Shown here: one piece after another, positions 10,438 to 21,722 of the stretch
Layout: every line of letters starts with the position of its first letter
Position numbering within the stretch: the first letter of the stretch is position 1
Assembly (NCBI GenBank): GCA_030686995.1
Contig: CM060706.1
Coordinates: 138,719,005 to 138,783,004 of the forward strand
Length of the DNA stretch: 64,000 bases
From: Artemisia argyi
Lineage: Eukaryota > Streptophyta > Magnoliopsida > Asterales > Asteraceae
Direction: 5' to 3'
Notes under the pieces: generated by a model
Told to the model about the DNA's origin: nothing
Databases searched by the model: none
Seen by the model: only the letters and a program-made list of their open reading frames with translations
Made by a program: the position numbers and the translations under genes

Positions 10438-12427
10438 GATATTCAAGATTTGAAGCAACACTAAAATAGAGGGAAAGATAATAATTATTTTCATCTTATT
10501 TAACAAAGAATCTTATATAGATAACTATATATTCTATAATTTGTTTGCCCAGGAGTGGGAAATGTTGATTTAACATAAACAAATTAAAAAAAGATGGTTT
10601 AAGCCTTATAGTAATCTACAAGTTCTCTCACCACTTTCATTAACTCTTTGATTATATTAACCTTGATGCTATTTGAAGCACCTTTTTCCATTAAACTAAT
10701 TTATATAGCACCACAAAAGAAATCAAAAGAGAAACAATATATTATTCAAACAAAATCATTACGAAATACAACATGTATATACAAAGAGAAATGCATACGT
10801 GCATACACATACATATGCATGTGTATGAAAGGGCGTGTTTATGTCTATTACTATTTCTATTACTACTTGGTATTATAATACTATGAAACACTTTTTTTTC
10901 TTTCTTTCTTACCGTTTATGAATATTTAATTAGGTTTCTTATATGACTTCTATCTATCTTTTATGTTAGAGATATGATTCCTAAGTATCAATATAAACTT
11001 GCTAATACTTTAATTTGCTAACTATAGCATGTGACAACCTCTAAAATATTTATTAGGTGATGTAGTTAGTAACCAATTAAGTAAGATACCTTGTTAGTCT
11101 CTTCTTATCTTTTATATAATAAAAAAATTACATCATTTTGTAACAACTTTTTTTTATGATATTATGTAGTTTAGCCAATCCGGTGTTGCAATTGTGTATT
11201 TATGGGTCTATTTAATTGAAGAAGCGAAGAAGTGATTCTGTCATCTTTAATTACAAAATTTTGTTATATAATGTCGTGGACTTTATGTTATGATTTATTA
11301 GCTTGACACGAATTCGAATTCTTTAAGGAACGTTATGGAATAATTAGCTAACAAATTCTGGTTAAGTTGCTTATGAAATAACACTAAAGGCTCAATTTAG
11401 GTGGCGTTTGGGATTGTTGTTAACCTGGTTTTCGATCTTCACATTTTACTAATGTCAAGATTATGGCAATCAACTTTTATGCTTTGTCATACATAATAAT
11501 CTTTAACTTTTTGTATAACTTGATCCATCAAGCACCTAAGTATCTTCACATCTATGTAATTATCTAATAACTCTCGAATCGAGGCTCTACATTACTACAT
11601 TTTTTATCGAAATAATTTTATCAGTAATAGTAGCAGTCTTGCTATGATTTTGGAGGAAAATCAGCTTCAAAAAAAAAAAAAAAAAAAAAAAAACAACAAC
11701 AACAACAACAACAAAAGCAAAAACAAACTTGGAAACCTTCTTGATAAGAGAGTAGACCAAATCACTTCTTCCTTCGTATTCTTAAGGCCATGCATATGTT
11801 AATAAACCCAGTTGATGTTGTTTTGCAGAGTTTCCTTACGCATTGGAATAAATCAACAGAGAGATCATGAAAGAATAAAGAATAAAGTGTTGACAATAAA
11901 TCCACTTAGAGTTTACATAACATTAGTGACACTTCTTTAGAGGACAATATCAGCAATGCTGACATTGACAAGGTAAAACGAAAGGGGAATGGTCCAACAG
12001 AGATACAAAGGGTGAGTAATGATGATAGTGATCATGAGAAAATGTATCATGAGGAAATGATGCAAGAAGCACGAGGAGTGGAGATTGTTGATGACGAATA
12101 TGATGAGAAAATCAGTGGCAATTAAAAACAAGAGTCTATGCAACTACTACAAAGGAGAATAGGAGAACAAAATATAAGAATGTATTCATTATTTTTAGAG
12201 AATAAGCTTATATATACCAATGAGAATCGTTTATTACGAGGAAAATTGTTTGCGATTGATCAACCTCCCAACTACATTCCTTTTCTTTAAGAGAAATCTT
12301 GGAGTTAATATGTGGTCTCCTTATGCCTGATTGAGGTACAGTCCGAAAGATCATGACTTTTTCTTTTAAATTGATATGTTGTTTAGTTATCTATTAACTT
12401 ATATGTTCTTGAAAGTGATCATTTAAT
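10438..12427. other. Spacer between copy B and the Copia element
   Basis: AT-rich sequence with no convincing gene. It contains A(n)/CAA(n) at about 11669-11715, and GTGGCGTTTGGGATTG at 11402, which resembles a MITE end. A coding-like relic lies at 11939-12290 (listed separately). Confidence 0.5.
11939..12290 (+). pseudogene. Coding-like relic of unknown origin
   Basis: Read on the plus strand from 11939 there are about 61 codons to a TAA, acidic in composition (NDDSDHEKMYHEEMMQEARG is a sample). The same frame then runs about 40 codons (ESMQLLQRRIGEQNIRM...) that look like a helical, leucine-rich segment. Amino acid composition and open frame suggest a former exon. The second part vaguely resembles a MADS K-box helix, but this is too weak to name. 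No start codon, splice site or domain is secure. It lies just outside the Copia insertion. Confidence 0.3.
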
Positions 12428-13153
12428 TGTTAAATGTTACGTATAACATTAATAGGTAAATGTCTAGTATCGAACCCGAGACCTTGGGATTACACACATT
12501 ACAAACGAGAATTAAAGATTAATAAATATTAATAGTTATGTATATTTATTAATAACACAAGTTTAAGAACTAAAGATCGTTAGTGATTAAATGTATGGAC
12601 TAACTATCGTTAAAAAAGAAGGAAAAGGACTAGATTGTAAATTGGATGTCAAGAAGGTTCCGGAACACCCATTGAGGGTGTATGGCCGGTCGACCCAAGG
12701 GCAAGAGAGACCCAACCCAACTCAAACTTGTCCTCCAAGATTACACTAGTATATATATAAACCCAAGGGTATCTCATTCACATCTTTTGTACACACACAA
12801 TACCCTAAGGCTTTTCTTTCCTTCTCTTTTGTTTCCTGCCGATCGAACCTAAACAACCCTAAGGTTGTGGGTCGAATTTTTCATAAAGAAAAATACTCTT
12901 GTGTTTAATCTTGCAATCACTTTAATTCGGTATTAGTTTATGTGTACAAGAACGAGGTAATAACTCATTATAGTTATTATCAAGAGATCAATAAATAAAA
13001 CGGTAAGGGGTTTATCATAGATCTATTATTACACAAGATCAAGATTTATTGAAGTGCATCGGGTACGTTCCTGTTTATGTTTTAGTTAATATTATGTGTT
13101 ATACTTGATCCTGGCTTCCGCAATACATGTACTTTGATTGTCATATTCTAACA
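12428..13153 (+). repeat. 5' LTR of Copia-1
   Basis: It runs TGTTAAATG...TTCTAACA. A TATA box (TATATATATAAA, about 12750) lies upstream of a leader starting near CATCTTTTGTACACAC. It is the partner of 51348-52073. Confidence 0.93.
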
Positions 13154-13154
13154 G

Positions 13155-13168
13155 TGGCATCACGAGCC
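13155..13168 (+). other. Primer binding site of Copia-1
   Basis: TGGCATCACGAGCC starts one base after the LTR. It resembles the usual Copia site TGGTATCAGAGC, complementary to the initiator methionine tRNA, with a few changes. Confidence 0.75.
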
Positions 13169-13175
13169 ATGTATA

Positions 13176-13655
13176 CACTACTACGAAAACTGGATTTACC
13201 CACTACCAAATTCGTGGGAAAATCAGTGTGAAACGGCCGTTATCCACAGACCGGTTAAATACGTGGCTAGATAACCACTGATTTCCCACAGACCGGTTAA
13301 ATAGTTACTTTATAAGAAAAATCCGTGAGTATTGGAGCTAAAATTTGCCACATACTTTTGCCCGTGGCTAATATGTGTGAAATGTGCCACAAGTTTCCCA
13401 CAGACGTCTAATAAATACAAATAGGGTGAATATGGTCGCAAATCTATGGGTAATTTGCGACGGATTTCACACAAAAACTTGGTCAACAATTTAGTGTGTA
13501 AAGAGTGGGAATTCTGTGGGAAATTTACGACATATTTTCCACCAAAATTTGGTCAATAATTTGGTGTGTAATTTGTTGGTATCCCGTGTGAAATTTCACA
13601 CAGTTTCGTTTCCGTGGGAAAATTTTTGTGGGAAAAACCAGTTTGTGTAATAGTG
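13176..13655. mobile_element. 480-bp non-autonomous CACTA element
   Basis: The left end CACTACTACGAAAACTGG is mirrored by the right end, which reads CACTATTACACAAACTGG on the other strand. The 3-bp target duplication is ATA (13173-13175 and 13656-13658). The interior is full of GTGGGAAA / TTTCCCAC and CACAGAC motifs in both orientations, the usual subterminal repeat design of CACTA elements. There is no coding sequence. It is inserted just after the Copia-1 primer site. Confidence 0.9.
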
Positions 13656-15266
13656 ATAACATGTAATTGATTATTAAAACATAATAAAAATCGAATATTT
13701 AATTGTTTTAGATACATGTTTGATCTAGGGTTTTTCCTTTTAATTTTTTTTTTGAAAAATTTGAAACCCTAACCCTAATTTATGGGGGGGGGGGGTCAAT
13801 TTCCATATAAACCCTAATTAGGGTTTGTGGTTTTTTTTTTATTAATATGTAATCACTAGAAACCCTATGTCATTAACCGATTATTTGAACGTATCTTGTG
13901 ACCTATGTGGTAATTGTTATGCTTTTATCCGTGACGAATCATGCATGATAGTCATGGATCTATTAATTGTTTATAATTGTCACATGTTTAGATAGATCTA
14001 AAATTGGGGAAGACCCCAATATATATTAAAATCAATTTATGTGCTATGTGGTATATGATTAACTTTGGCTTATGCAATTGACTTGTCAATGTATGTGGCT
14101 CATCTCCATCAAGAGGTGAAGGCCCTAGTTGATTATATGCATATAAAACCTAGAATTGATTTTGTTAGGATCTTCTAATAAAGATTGCATGTGGCTAATT
14201 GTTTCACCTTTTATTATTATTAGTTGTTTTGATTTGTCTTTGATTACTTGTTTTATTGTTTTTAATTGTTTGACATGATTGTAAGCAATAAAAGGGTGAT
14301 TTTTTATAAAGAAAATAATATGGACTAATAATGGTGAAACTTTAAGTGATAAAGATTGAATCTTGCGGTGTCTTATGTGCCAACAACGGTTCACTTCGCA
14401 CGGTAATTCGCTCCAAGGCGAGACTAGCAAGATTCATACTTTATTACATGTTTTGAGATTGAATCCATAAACTTTTTCTTGTTTGATGTTTTGTATAACA
14501 TGGTTTTAAAAGTAACTCCTTTAAGATAAATTCATAGTCGTGGTAAGAAGGTTAGAAAGAGCCTTAGAGTCTGCCTTGGTTATCACACTTACGAATACGT
14601 CTTAAACGAATTTCTTTTAAAATCATTCTTGTAGAAAGTCATCTTAGGGTTTTTTTAAACCTCAAGTAAAACTTTGTGTATTAATTTCAAGAATTGGTAA
14701 TAAAAGGTTTTTTAAAAACTTATGATATAAAGATGAGTGCATGCATCTTTGTACATATTTTGATTAACACATCAAAATTGAATACCCTAAAATTTAAGTT
14801 ACATGCCATCTATCTATAAGGAACACTTGAAATTTTAATTTAGTAAACGTGAGACATAGGCTAAATTTTTATAACAAGGTAAAATTCTGTTAATGCGTGA
14901 GACCATAGATAGTAATTTTACAGTTTCTAAGGTAGACGACTTAATTAAGTTGTGTGTGAGACCTAGAACTTAAGGTATGAGATGGGATGAAACATGCTTA
15001 CAAGGCAAATTGATGAATTAATTTGATGTAAATCCCATAATGATCTAGAAATTGGAAATCTTGTTTGCCAATTATTGTTCGACAGATTACCATATTTTAT
15101 ACTTTCACCACTAGCAGATCAACTGATGTGGTAGAATCTATGTAAAGTTGGATCCTAGATTTTCAAGAAAATTTTGTTGGTTATATGAATATAGCTTTTG
15201 GGTATTATATTTTCTTGAGGATATTTATTATCGAAAATACTAATATTTGAACTTTTATCTGTAGAT
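13656..15266 (+). other. Copia-1 untranslated leader
   Basis: About 1.6 kb between the primer site and gag. It has no conserved gene. A 12-13 nt G run near 13783 and some TAACCCTAA-type text are present. Minus-strand ORFs here show no family signature. Confidence 0.6.
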
Positions 15267-16189
15267 ATGGCTCAACTCAATAACCCAACTGTGATTTCTG
15301 CTTTCAAGAGTCATCTTGAAAGGGAAAAATTGACTAGAAAGAATTTCAATGATTGGCACCGTTCGCTCAGAATTGTCTTGAGGGCGGCCGGTAAGCTCAA
15401 TCTCTTTACCGATGAATGCCCAGCTGAGCCTGCTGCTACTGAACCAGAAGCAGTTAAGGCGGCATGAAGGGTGGAGCATGCTAAATTTAATGAGGTTGCT
15501 TGTTTAATGCTCACTAACATGAGTGCTCAGTTACAAAAGAAGTTTGAGTACTACTTTCCTAAAGACATGATTGAAGTGCGTAAGCAGTCTTGTGAAAAGT
15601 CTCCTGCAGTTGAATTGTATGATGAACTTGACAAGCTACAAAACTGCAAGTATGGTGATGGTAAACCAGTTGAAGATTATGTGACTGAGATGAAAGAATA
15701 CTTTGATCAGCTTCACAGAATTGGATTTGGTTACCCCGACAATGTGCAAGTGCAATTGATCAATAGGTTCCTTAACAAGGACTTTGCTGATTTTGTGCAG
15801 AATTTCAACATGCACTGCTCGGGGAAGACAGTCTCAGAATTACTCGCATTGCTTGTTGATTATGAGAAAAGTCTACCAGCCAAGGTCAAGGCTCCTACCC
15901 CGCAAGTGTTGGCGATTCATGGGGGGAGAATCCAGAAGAAATCGCATGTGAACAAAGGCAAAAGGAAAGGTGATAAAGGCAAGCAGGTCATAGCCTATCA
16001 ACCACAACCCAAGATGAAGCAGCATCAGCCTAAGCAGAACAAGGTGAATCCTCCAAACAAGAAGGATCAGGCTTGTCACCACTGTCATGAAAAGGGCCAT
16101 TGGAAGTGCAATTGTCCTCTCTACATTCATGACTTGCAACATAAGAAGCAGAATAATAAAGTTGGTAACCCCAGTTCATCAGGTGCGTT
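15267..16189 (+). pseudogene. Copia-1 gag (capsid and nucleocapsid), interrupted
   Basis: The frame opens with ATG at 15267 (MAQLNNPTVIS). An in-frame TGA at 15465, where a Trp codon is likely, splits it. It continues from 15471 through a capsid-like region (KFEYYFPKDM, VEDYVTEMKEYFDQLH) to a basic linker. A zinc knuckle, CHHCHEKGHWKCNC, with perfect CX2CX4HX4C spacing, is encoded near 16075-16116. At 16190 a CACTA element interrupts the GCG-TTC codons. The frame resumes unchanged at 47417. The role is particle assembly and RNA packaging. The broken frame means this copy cannot make full-length gag without readthrough. Confidence 0.88.
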
Positions 16190-17700
16190 CACTAGTACAA
16201 AAAGTTCTATTGGTCACGTATGGTCGATTTTGAAATGTCACACTGTAACATTTATATGTGACTAAATGTACCAGAATAAAATGAACAGCCACACTTGATC
16301 CGACTTGTGTGACCATTTCGGAATTCTATTGTCACACATTTGAATATTTATGTGACTAGAGGTAACTGGAAAATTTTTTTTGGATTATTTAGTCACTTTT
16401 AATTCGAGACGTGTGACAGATACAAATGAGTTCGAAACATTAGTCACACTATAGATATACATATGTGACAAATATATGTCACACAATTTAAAAGTGTGAC
16501 CAAAATAGATATATGGTCACATGAGGTAATTGTGTATGTGGCTAAATTATATAGTCAAGTAGGGCTGTAAAGGAACTGAACGTTCAGTGAACATTTCATG
16601 AACCGTTCGGTAAAAAGTTCGTTTATGTTCGTTCGTTTATTAAATGAACGAACATGAACAATATTTTACGTTCGTTTAGTTAAATGAACGAAGATGAACA
16701 AAAGTCTCGTTCGTTCATTTATGTTCGTGAACATCCGATTAGGCGTTCGTTAAAGTTCATTTATGTTTATTTATCTATATATGTTCATATATCATATCTT
16801 TTAATTTTATAATTTGGTTTGTTTAAACAATGCAATACTTATAAAACAATATATTGTGAAGAATTCAATAAAGTTTATGTTTGTTTGTCTATTTTCATTA
16901 ATGTTTGATCGTTTAGCGTTTGTTTAGTGTCTTAATGAACGAACATAAACGAACATGAACAATTCATTTTCTTAATAAACAAACATGAACAAGAAAATTC
17001 GTCCGTGTCCGTTTATTTGTCTGGTTAAAATTAAATGAACGAACATGAACAGGGCTATGTTCGTGTTCGTCCGGTTCGTTTACAGCCCTATAGTCAAGTT
17101 TGTCACACATTATTTAAACGTGACTGCTATTCTTTGCTGAATATTTAGCCACATAGCGTTTGAAATGTGTGACAACGGAAAAGTAAGTTTGAAGCGTTAG
17201 TCACGATATGCATTTAATAGTGACAAATATATGTCACACAGTTGACGAGTGTGACCAAATGTCATATATGGTCACACTAAACCATAGAAACATGATTAAG
17301 TGTAACGAAAATTCGATACATATGGTCACATAAGTTAATAAGTGTGTCTAAAGTTTAGTGTGTGTTTTCTTGCCAAATCCTAATGTGTATAGTCACACTT
17401 AATTGAAGCACGATCATGTGACTATAGGCTTTACAATAGTCACACCATATCACAAATGTGTATCTAAATGATGTTTATGGCCACATTATAAGGGTATTTT
17501 ATGTGACCAATACATTCAAAATAGTCACATTGTGAAATATTCATGTGACTATTATTTATAGCAAAGTGTGAATTCATGAGTTATCATTAACCTTGATATT
17601 AGTCACATTGAGTTTTTGTGTGACTAAATCATAGTCATATTTTGTCACACATTACTTAAGCGTAGTCACAATTCGATAAACATGGTCACACATTTCTGAT
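16190..17700. repeat. Left terminal and subterminal repeats of CACTA-1
   Basis: The TIR at 16190-16218 is followed to about 17700 by dozens of TGTGAC / GTCACA / TAGTCACA motifs in both orientations at roughly 20-40 bp spacing. In CACTA elements such subterminal motifs bind the element-encoded DNA-binding protein. A hAT element interrupts the array at 16560-17090. Confidence 0.85.
16560..17090. mobile_element. 531-bp non-autonomous hAT element
   Basis: The ends are TAGGGCTGTAAA and TTTACAGCCCTA, a perfect 12-bp inverted repeat. The 8-bp TSD is TAGTCAAG (16552-16559 and 17091-17098). There is no ORF. The interior is a thicket of GTTCGTTCGTTTA and its complement AATGAACGAACATGAAC, so the transcript would fold heavily. 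Confidence 0.93.
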
Positions 17701-18034
17701 AACTTATGTAATTTGATATTCACTTAATTGAGTTCAGTCTATTAGTCATGATTGCATATTGACTAGTTTTTCAACCACTGTTTTAAACAAATTGTGCCTG
17801 AAATTGAGAATCTTTCATACAAAACACTGTTTTTTTTTTCAACTCTGCACTATATAAAGGCATAACCACATACATGGAAACTGCATATACAAGACAACTG
17901 TAACAAAAATATGCAGGGTGTTTACTACTGCTAGTACATAGTTAATACTGCTAGTACACAGTTTATGCTGCCAGAAGTTATAGTTTTGTATAATCTGGAA
18001 TCCTTTAAAAGAGTATTCATGAACTAAACAATTA

Positions 18035-18036
18035 AC

Positions 18037-18101
<65 letters not shown>
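18035..18101. repeat. (AAC)n microsatellite
   Basis: About 22 copies of AAC/CAA inside CACTA-1, left of the transposase gene. Confidence 0.95.
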
Positions 18102-18102
<1 letters not shown>

Positions 18103-18280
18103 TAAATCCTTTAAAAGAGTATTTGTAGCAAAACAAAAGCTTAAATAGGTTTTGCAGACAATAATAAATCCCTAAACAGAGTGTTACAGCTTGAGAATGA
18201 CACGTGCTTCACTTTGATTTTCGTATAACAATACCTTCGCAGTCGGTTCGATAGTAGGCATCTTTTACTTGTGGATTTAT

Positions 18281-21200
18281 TCACGGCAATATGTTATTAT
18301 TTTGCTCGTGAATGACTGTACTAAATTCCTCATCGACATCGTCATACGTATCTTTGTAATTCTTGGTAGGTGTTTTAAAGACAATAGACAATTTTTTATC
18401 TACCTGGTCTTTCACATAAAACACTTGTCGTGCTTGTGAGGCTAATATGAACGGATCATTCTTGTGGCCTAAATTATTTAGGTCTACCAATGTGTAACCA
18501 AGAGTATCGCGTTTGACCCCACCATGTTTTGAATTAACCCAATCACATTTGAAAAGAGGAATTTGCCTGAAACGGTAATCTAGTACCCATATCTCTTGTA
18601 AAATCCCATAATAAAATGCTTTTCTTGTGGTTGCAACTTCTTTGGATATGTGAAGATCTGCTGCCTCAACACTAACCTCACTGTTCTGGTAAACTATGCC
18701 ATCATTACTTTTCGTACGGAATGTATACCCATTGATGTTATATGACTCGTATTTCACTACGTTGGCGCGTGGTCCAAATGATATCCACCTCATAGTTTCT
18801 GATACACTATCTTTGGATATCACTAACTCTCTCTCAACCTGAATTTCATTACAAGTATATATTACCTTTAAATTGCAGGAACAACTCACTTATATTTATC
18901 AACAAACAAACAAGTAGTATAAACAACATACGAGTAATTACCTCTTCGCGTAACCACTTAGCAAAAGATTTAGCGTGCTCATTCTCCAGCAATGCCATTT
19001 TTCTACCCGGGTATTTTGTTTTCAAAAATCGCTTGTGTCAGTTGAAACAAAACAATGTATTTGATTATTATATTTGATACAACATTTTAAGCAACGAAAT
19101 AGACATGTGTTAGTAATACTTACTCGATATATGGCACAATTTCATCTGTATTCTGTATTACATACAAATGTGCTTTCTGAAAGACATCTCTACCATGGCT
19201 TTCCGGCTGTCAGGTGGGATACCAATAGTTTTCATGGTTTTATGATACTCGCTAAAAAACTCTATTGTTTCTTCCGTGATAGTCTCCTCAGCAATGCATC
19301 CCTCTGGTCTATTTCTGTTTCGCACATGTCCTTTAATAACCTTCATACATCTTTCGAAGGGATACATCCACCGAAAGCATACGGGACCACATAATTTTAC
19401 CTCCCTAGTTAGCTGCACTGTCAAGTGTATCATAATATCGAAAAATGAGGGAGGAAAGAACTTCTCGAGAAGGAACAGTGTCACAACAAGTTCTTGTTGC
19501 ATCATATCTAGTTCTTGCAAGATGATTTCTTTCCTACATATAGCTTTAAAGAAAAAGCAAAACCTGATAATAGCAAATCGTGTGGGTGGGTGCATGGTTG
19601 AACGTATAGCAATGGGTAAAAACTCTTGCATTAGCATGTGATAGTCATGCAATTTAAGGACAATGAGCTTCTTATCATTTTGGCTGACCAAACTAGAGAA
19701 ATTTGAACAATAGCCTTGTGGTACCCTGATGTTGCTTAACGTTTCACAAAAGATGTCTTTTTCAGCATTCGTTAATGTGTAACCTGCTGGAGGTAGTGTT
19801 GTTTTGTCTGCTTCTTTCCTAGCAAACAACTCTTTTTTTATCCCCAACTCTTCCAGATCCAATCGAGCATTCATTCCATCTTTTGTCTTTCCAGGAACAT
19901 TCAGTAAAGTTCCGACTAGACTCTCAGCAACATTCTTTTCTACATGCATGAAGTCAATACAATGTGGAACATCATTATGTCTCCAATACCTTAGCTTTCG
20001 ATACCAAATGTTGAATTTTTTCCAATATGGTTCATTTACTTGGCTTGCACTACCCTCTTCTTCTGTTCTTTTCCTTTTCTGCATTGTAATCTTCCCACCA
20101 CTGCCTCTCATATCTTCTTGGTTATTCGAGGTGTTATTGTTTGTTCATTTTCCTTTTCCCCACTTATTTTCAATTAGTTGTACCTCGTTGTATATTTGTT
20201 CCCCAGTCAATGGAGTTGGAGCAAGCTGAAAATCTTCTTTTCCATTAAACGCCCCCTTTTGCTTTCTGAACACATGGTTGTATGGTAGATATCGTCTGTG
20301 TCCAGCATATCTTTGCTTGGATGAGGCAGAAAGTCTAACACAATGTGTATCTTTCCTACATACAACACAACCTTTGAATCCACTGTATGGGCAGTCACAT
20401 AATGTACCAAGTGCAGGGTAACGGTTCTAAAAATATATAATGTACCAAGTGCACTGTATGGGCGGCACGCAGTTTAAACATTTCTTTTGTACAAGCATCA
20501 TATGTATCAACCCCATCCTCGAATAAGGTATGCAGATCATTAACCAACGGTTCTAAAAATACATCGATATCATTTCCCGAGTATCCCGATATCAATACCG
20601 AAAGCATGATAAACTTTCTTTTCATACACAACCATGGAGGAAGGTTGTATATGACAGATAAAACTGGCCATACACTGTGATGCCTAGTTCCTGAGTTGAC
20701 GTCAACCCCATCAGCCGATATTCCTAGCCGTAGATTTCTCGGATCTTGAGCAAAGTTGGGGAATTTTTCATCTATGGTACGCCATGCTTGTTAATCTGCA
20801 GGGTGACGTAAAACACCATCTGTTACCCTCCTTGTGGCGTGCCATCTTAGATCTTCTGAAATATACTCTAACTTAAAGAGTCGTTGCAGTCTTGGTATAA
20901 TTGGAAAGTACCACATGACCTTTGCCGGAATGTTTTCATACACTTTACGTGTCTTATTATCCACCTTCCATCTTGATATCCCACAAATTGGACAAACAGT
21001 CAACTCCTTGTTATGCTTACAGTGAAGAATGTAGTTGTTGCTACATACATGTATCTTTTCGTATCCTGATCCCATCATTCTCATTAGTTTTTTGGCCTGA
21101 TAAGTTTTTTCAACCATTTCGTTACCAGAAGGTAGCATTTTTTTTTTATCAATCCTAGTAATTCAGTAAAGAACTTATCAGAAGCTCCATACTTACCCTT

Positions 21201-21722
21201 CAAGTTGAGTAGTTTAACTATTGCGAACAACTTTGTGAAGTCAGGACATCCTTTATAAAGTGGCTTCTCCGCGTCTAATAATAGATTTTGAAACTTGGCA
21301 AGGTCATCCTCATCAAAATTTTCTTTCGTAGCATTAACCATTTCTAGTGTTGCTGGGCCATATGTTGGAATTTCTGAATGTGACTCCATGTCGAAATCCG
21401 TGTCGTCAACAAACTCTGTTTCTGCATTATCAGGTATTTGGGCTGTTGTTGCTTGCTCATCCTTTTCTCCATGTTTATCCCATTTTCTGTATCTAAGATT
21501 AGTCCCGTAGTAGAATAAATGGTACTCCACGTCATCCACTGTTTGCTCTATTTTGTTTAAACATGTGGTACATGGACATGGCATCTTAAGCTGTCGTATA
21601 TTAACTCGTGGGTCGATGTTCTTCATCTTCTGAAAGTTGTGTAGTGCATACTTAATAAACGCTGCTACTCCATCAATATATTCTTTGTTGGTCCTACAAG
21701 TTGTCATCCAAGACTTGTCCAT
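18281..21722 (-). pseudogene. TNP2-type CACTA transposase, broken
   Basis: Read right to left. The start at 21720 (MDKSWMTTCRTNKEY) opens a Transpos_assoc-like domain with a C..C zinc motif (CPCTTCLNK). The Transposase_21 core follows (GISADGVDVNSG near 20720; PHCIDFMHVEKN near 19960, a likely catalytic Asp region). Next comes a DUF4218-like segment (VQLTREVKLCGPVCFRWMYP, 19370-19420). The last exon region, 18281-18889, is DUF4216-like (DWVNSKHGGVKRDTLGYTLVDLN). The order matches plant TNP2 proteins, which cut and join the ends of CACTA elements. Defects are a frame change at an A/T run near 21138, a TAA at about 20790, and further frame breaks between 20395 and 20111. Some of the gaps in the last third are probably real introns. 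Confidence 0.85.

Noticed and set aside
13760..13800. AACCCTAACCCTAA text next to a G run, as an interstitial telomere
   Set aside because: Only two partial units, and the plant repeat is CCCTAAA. Too short to support.
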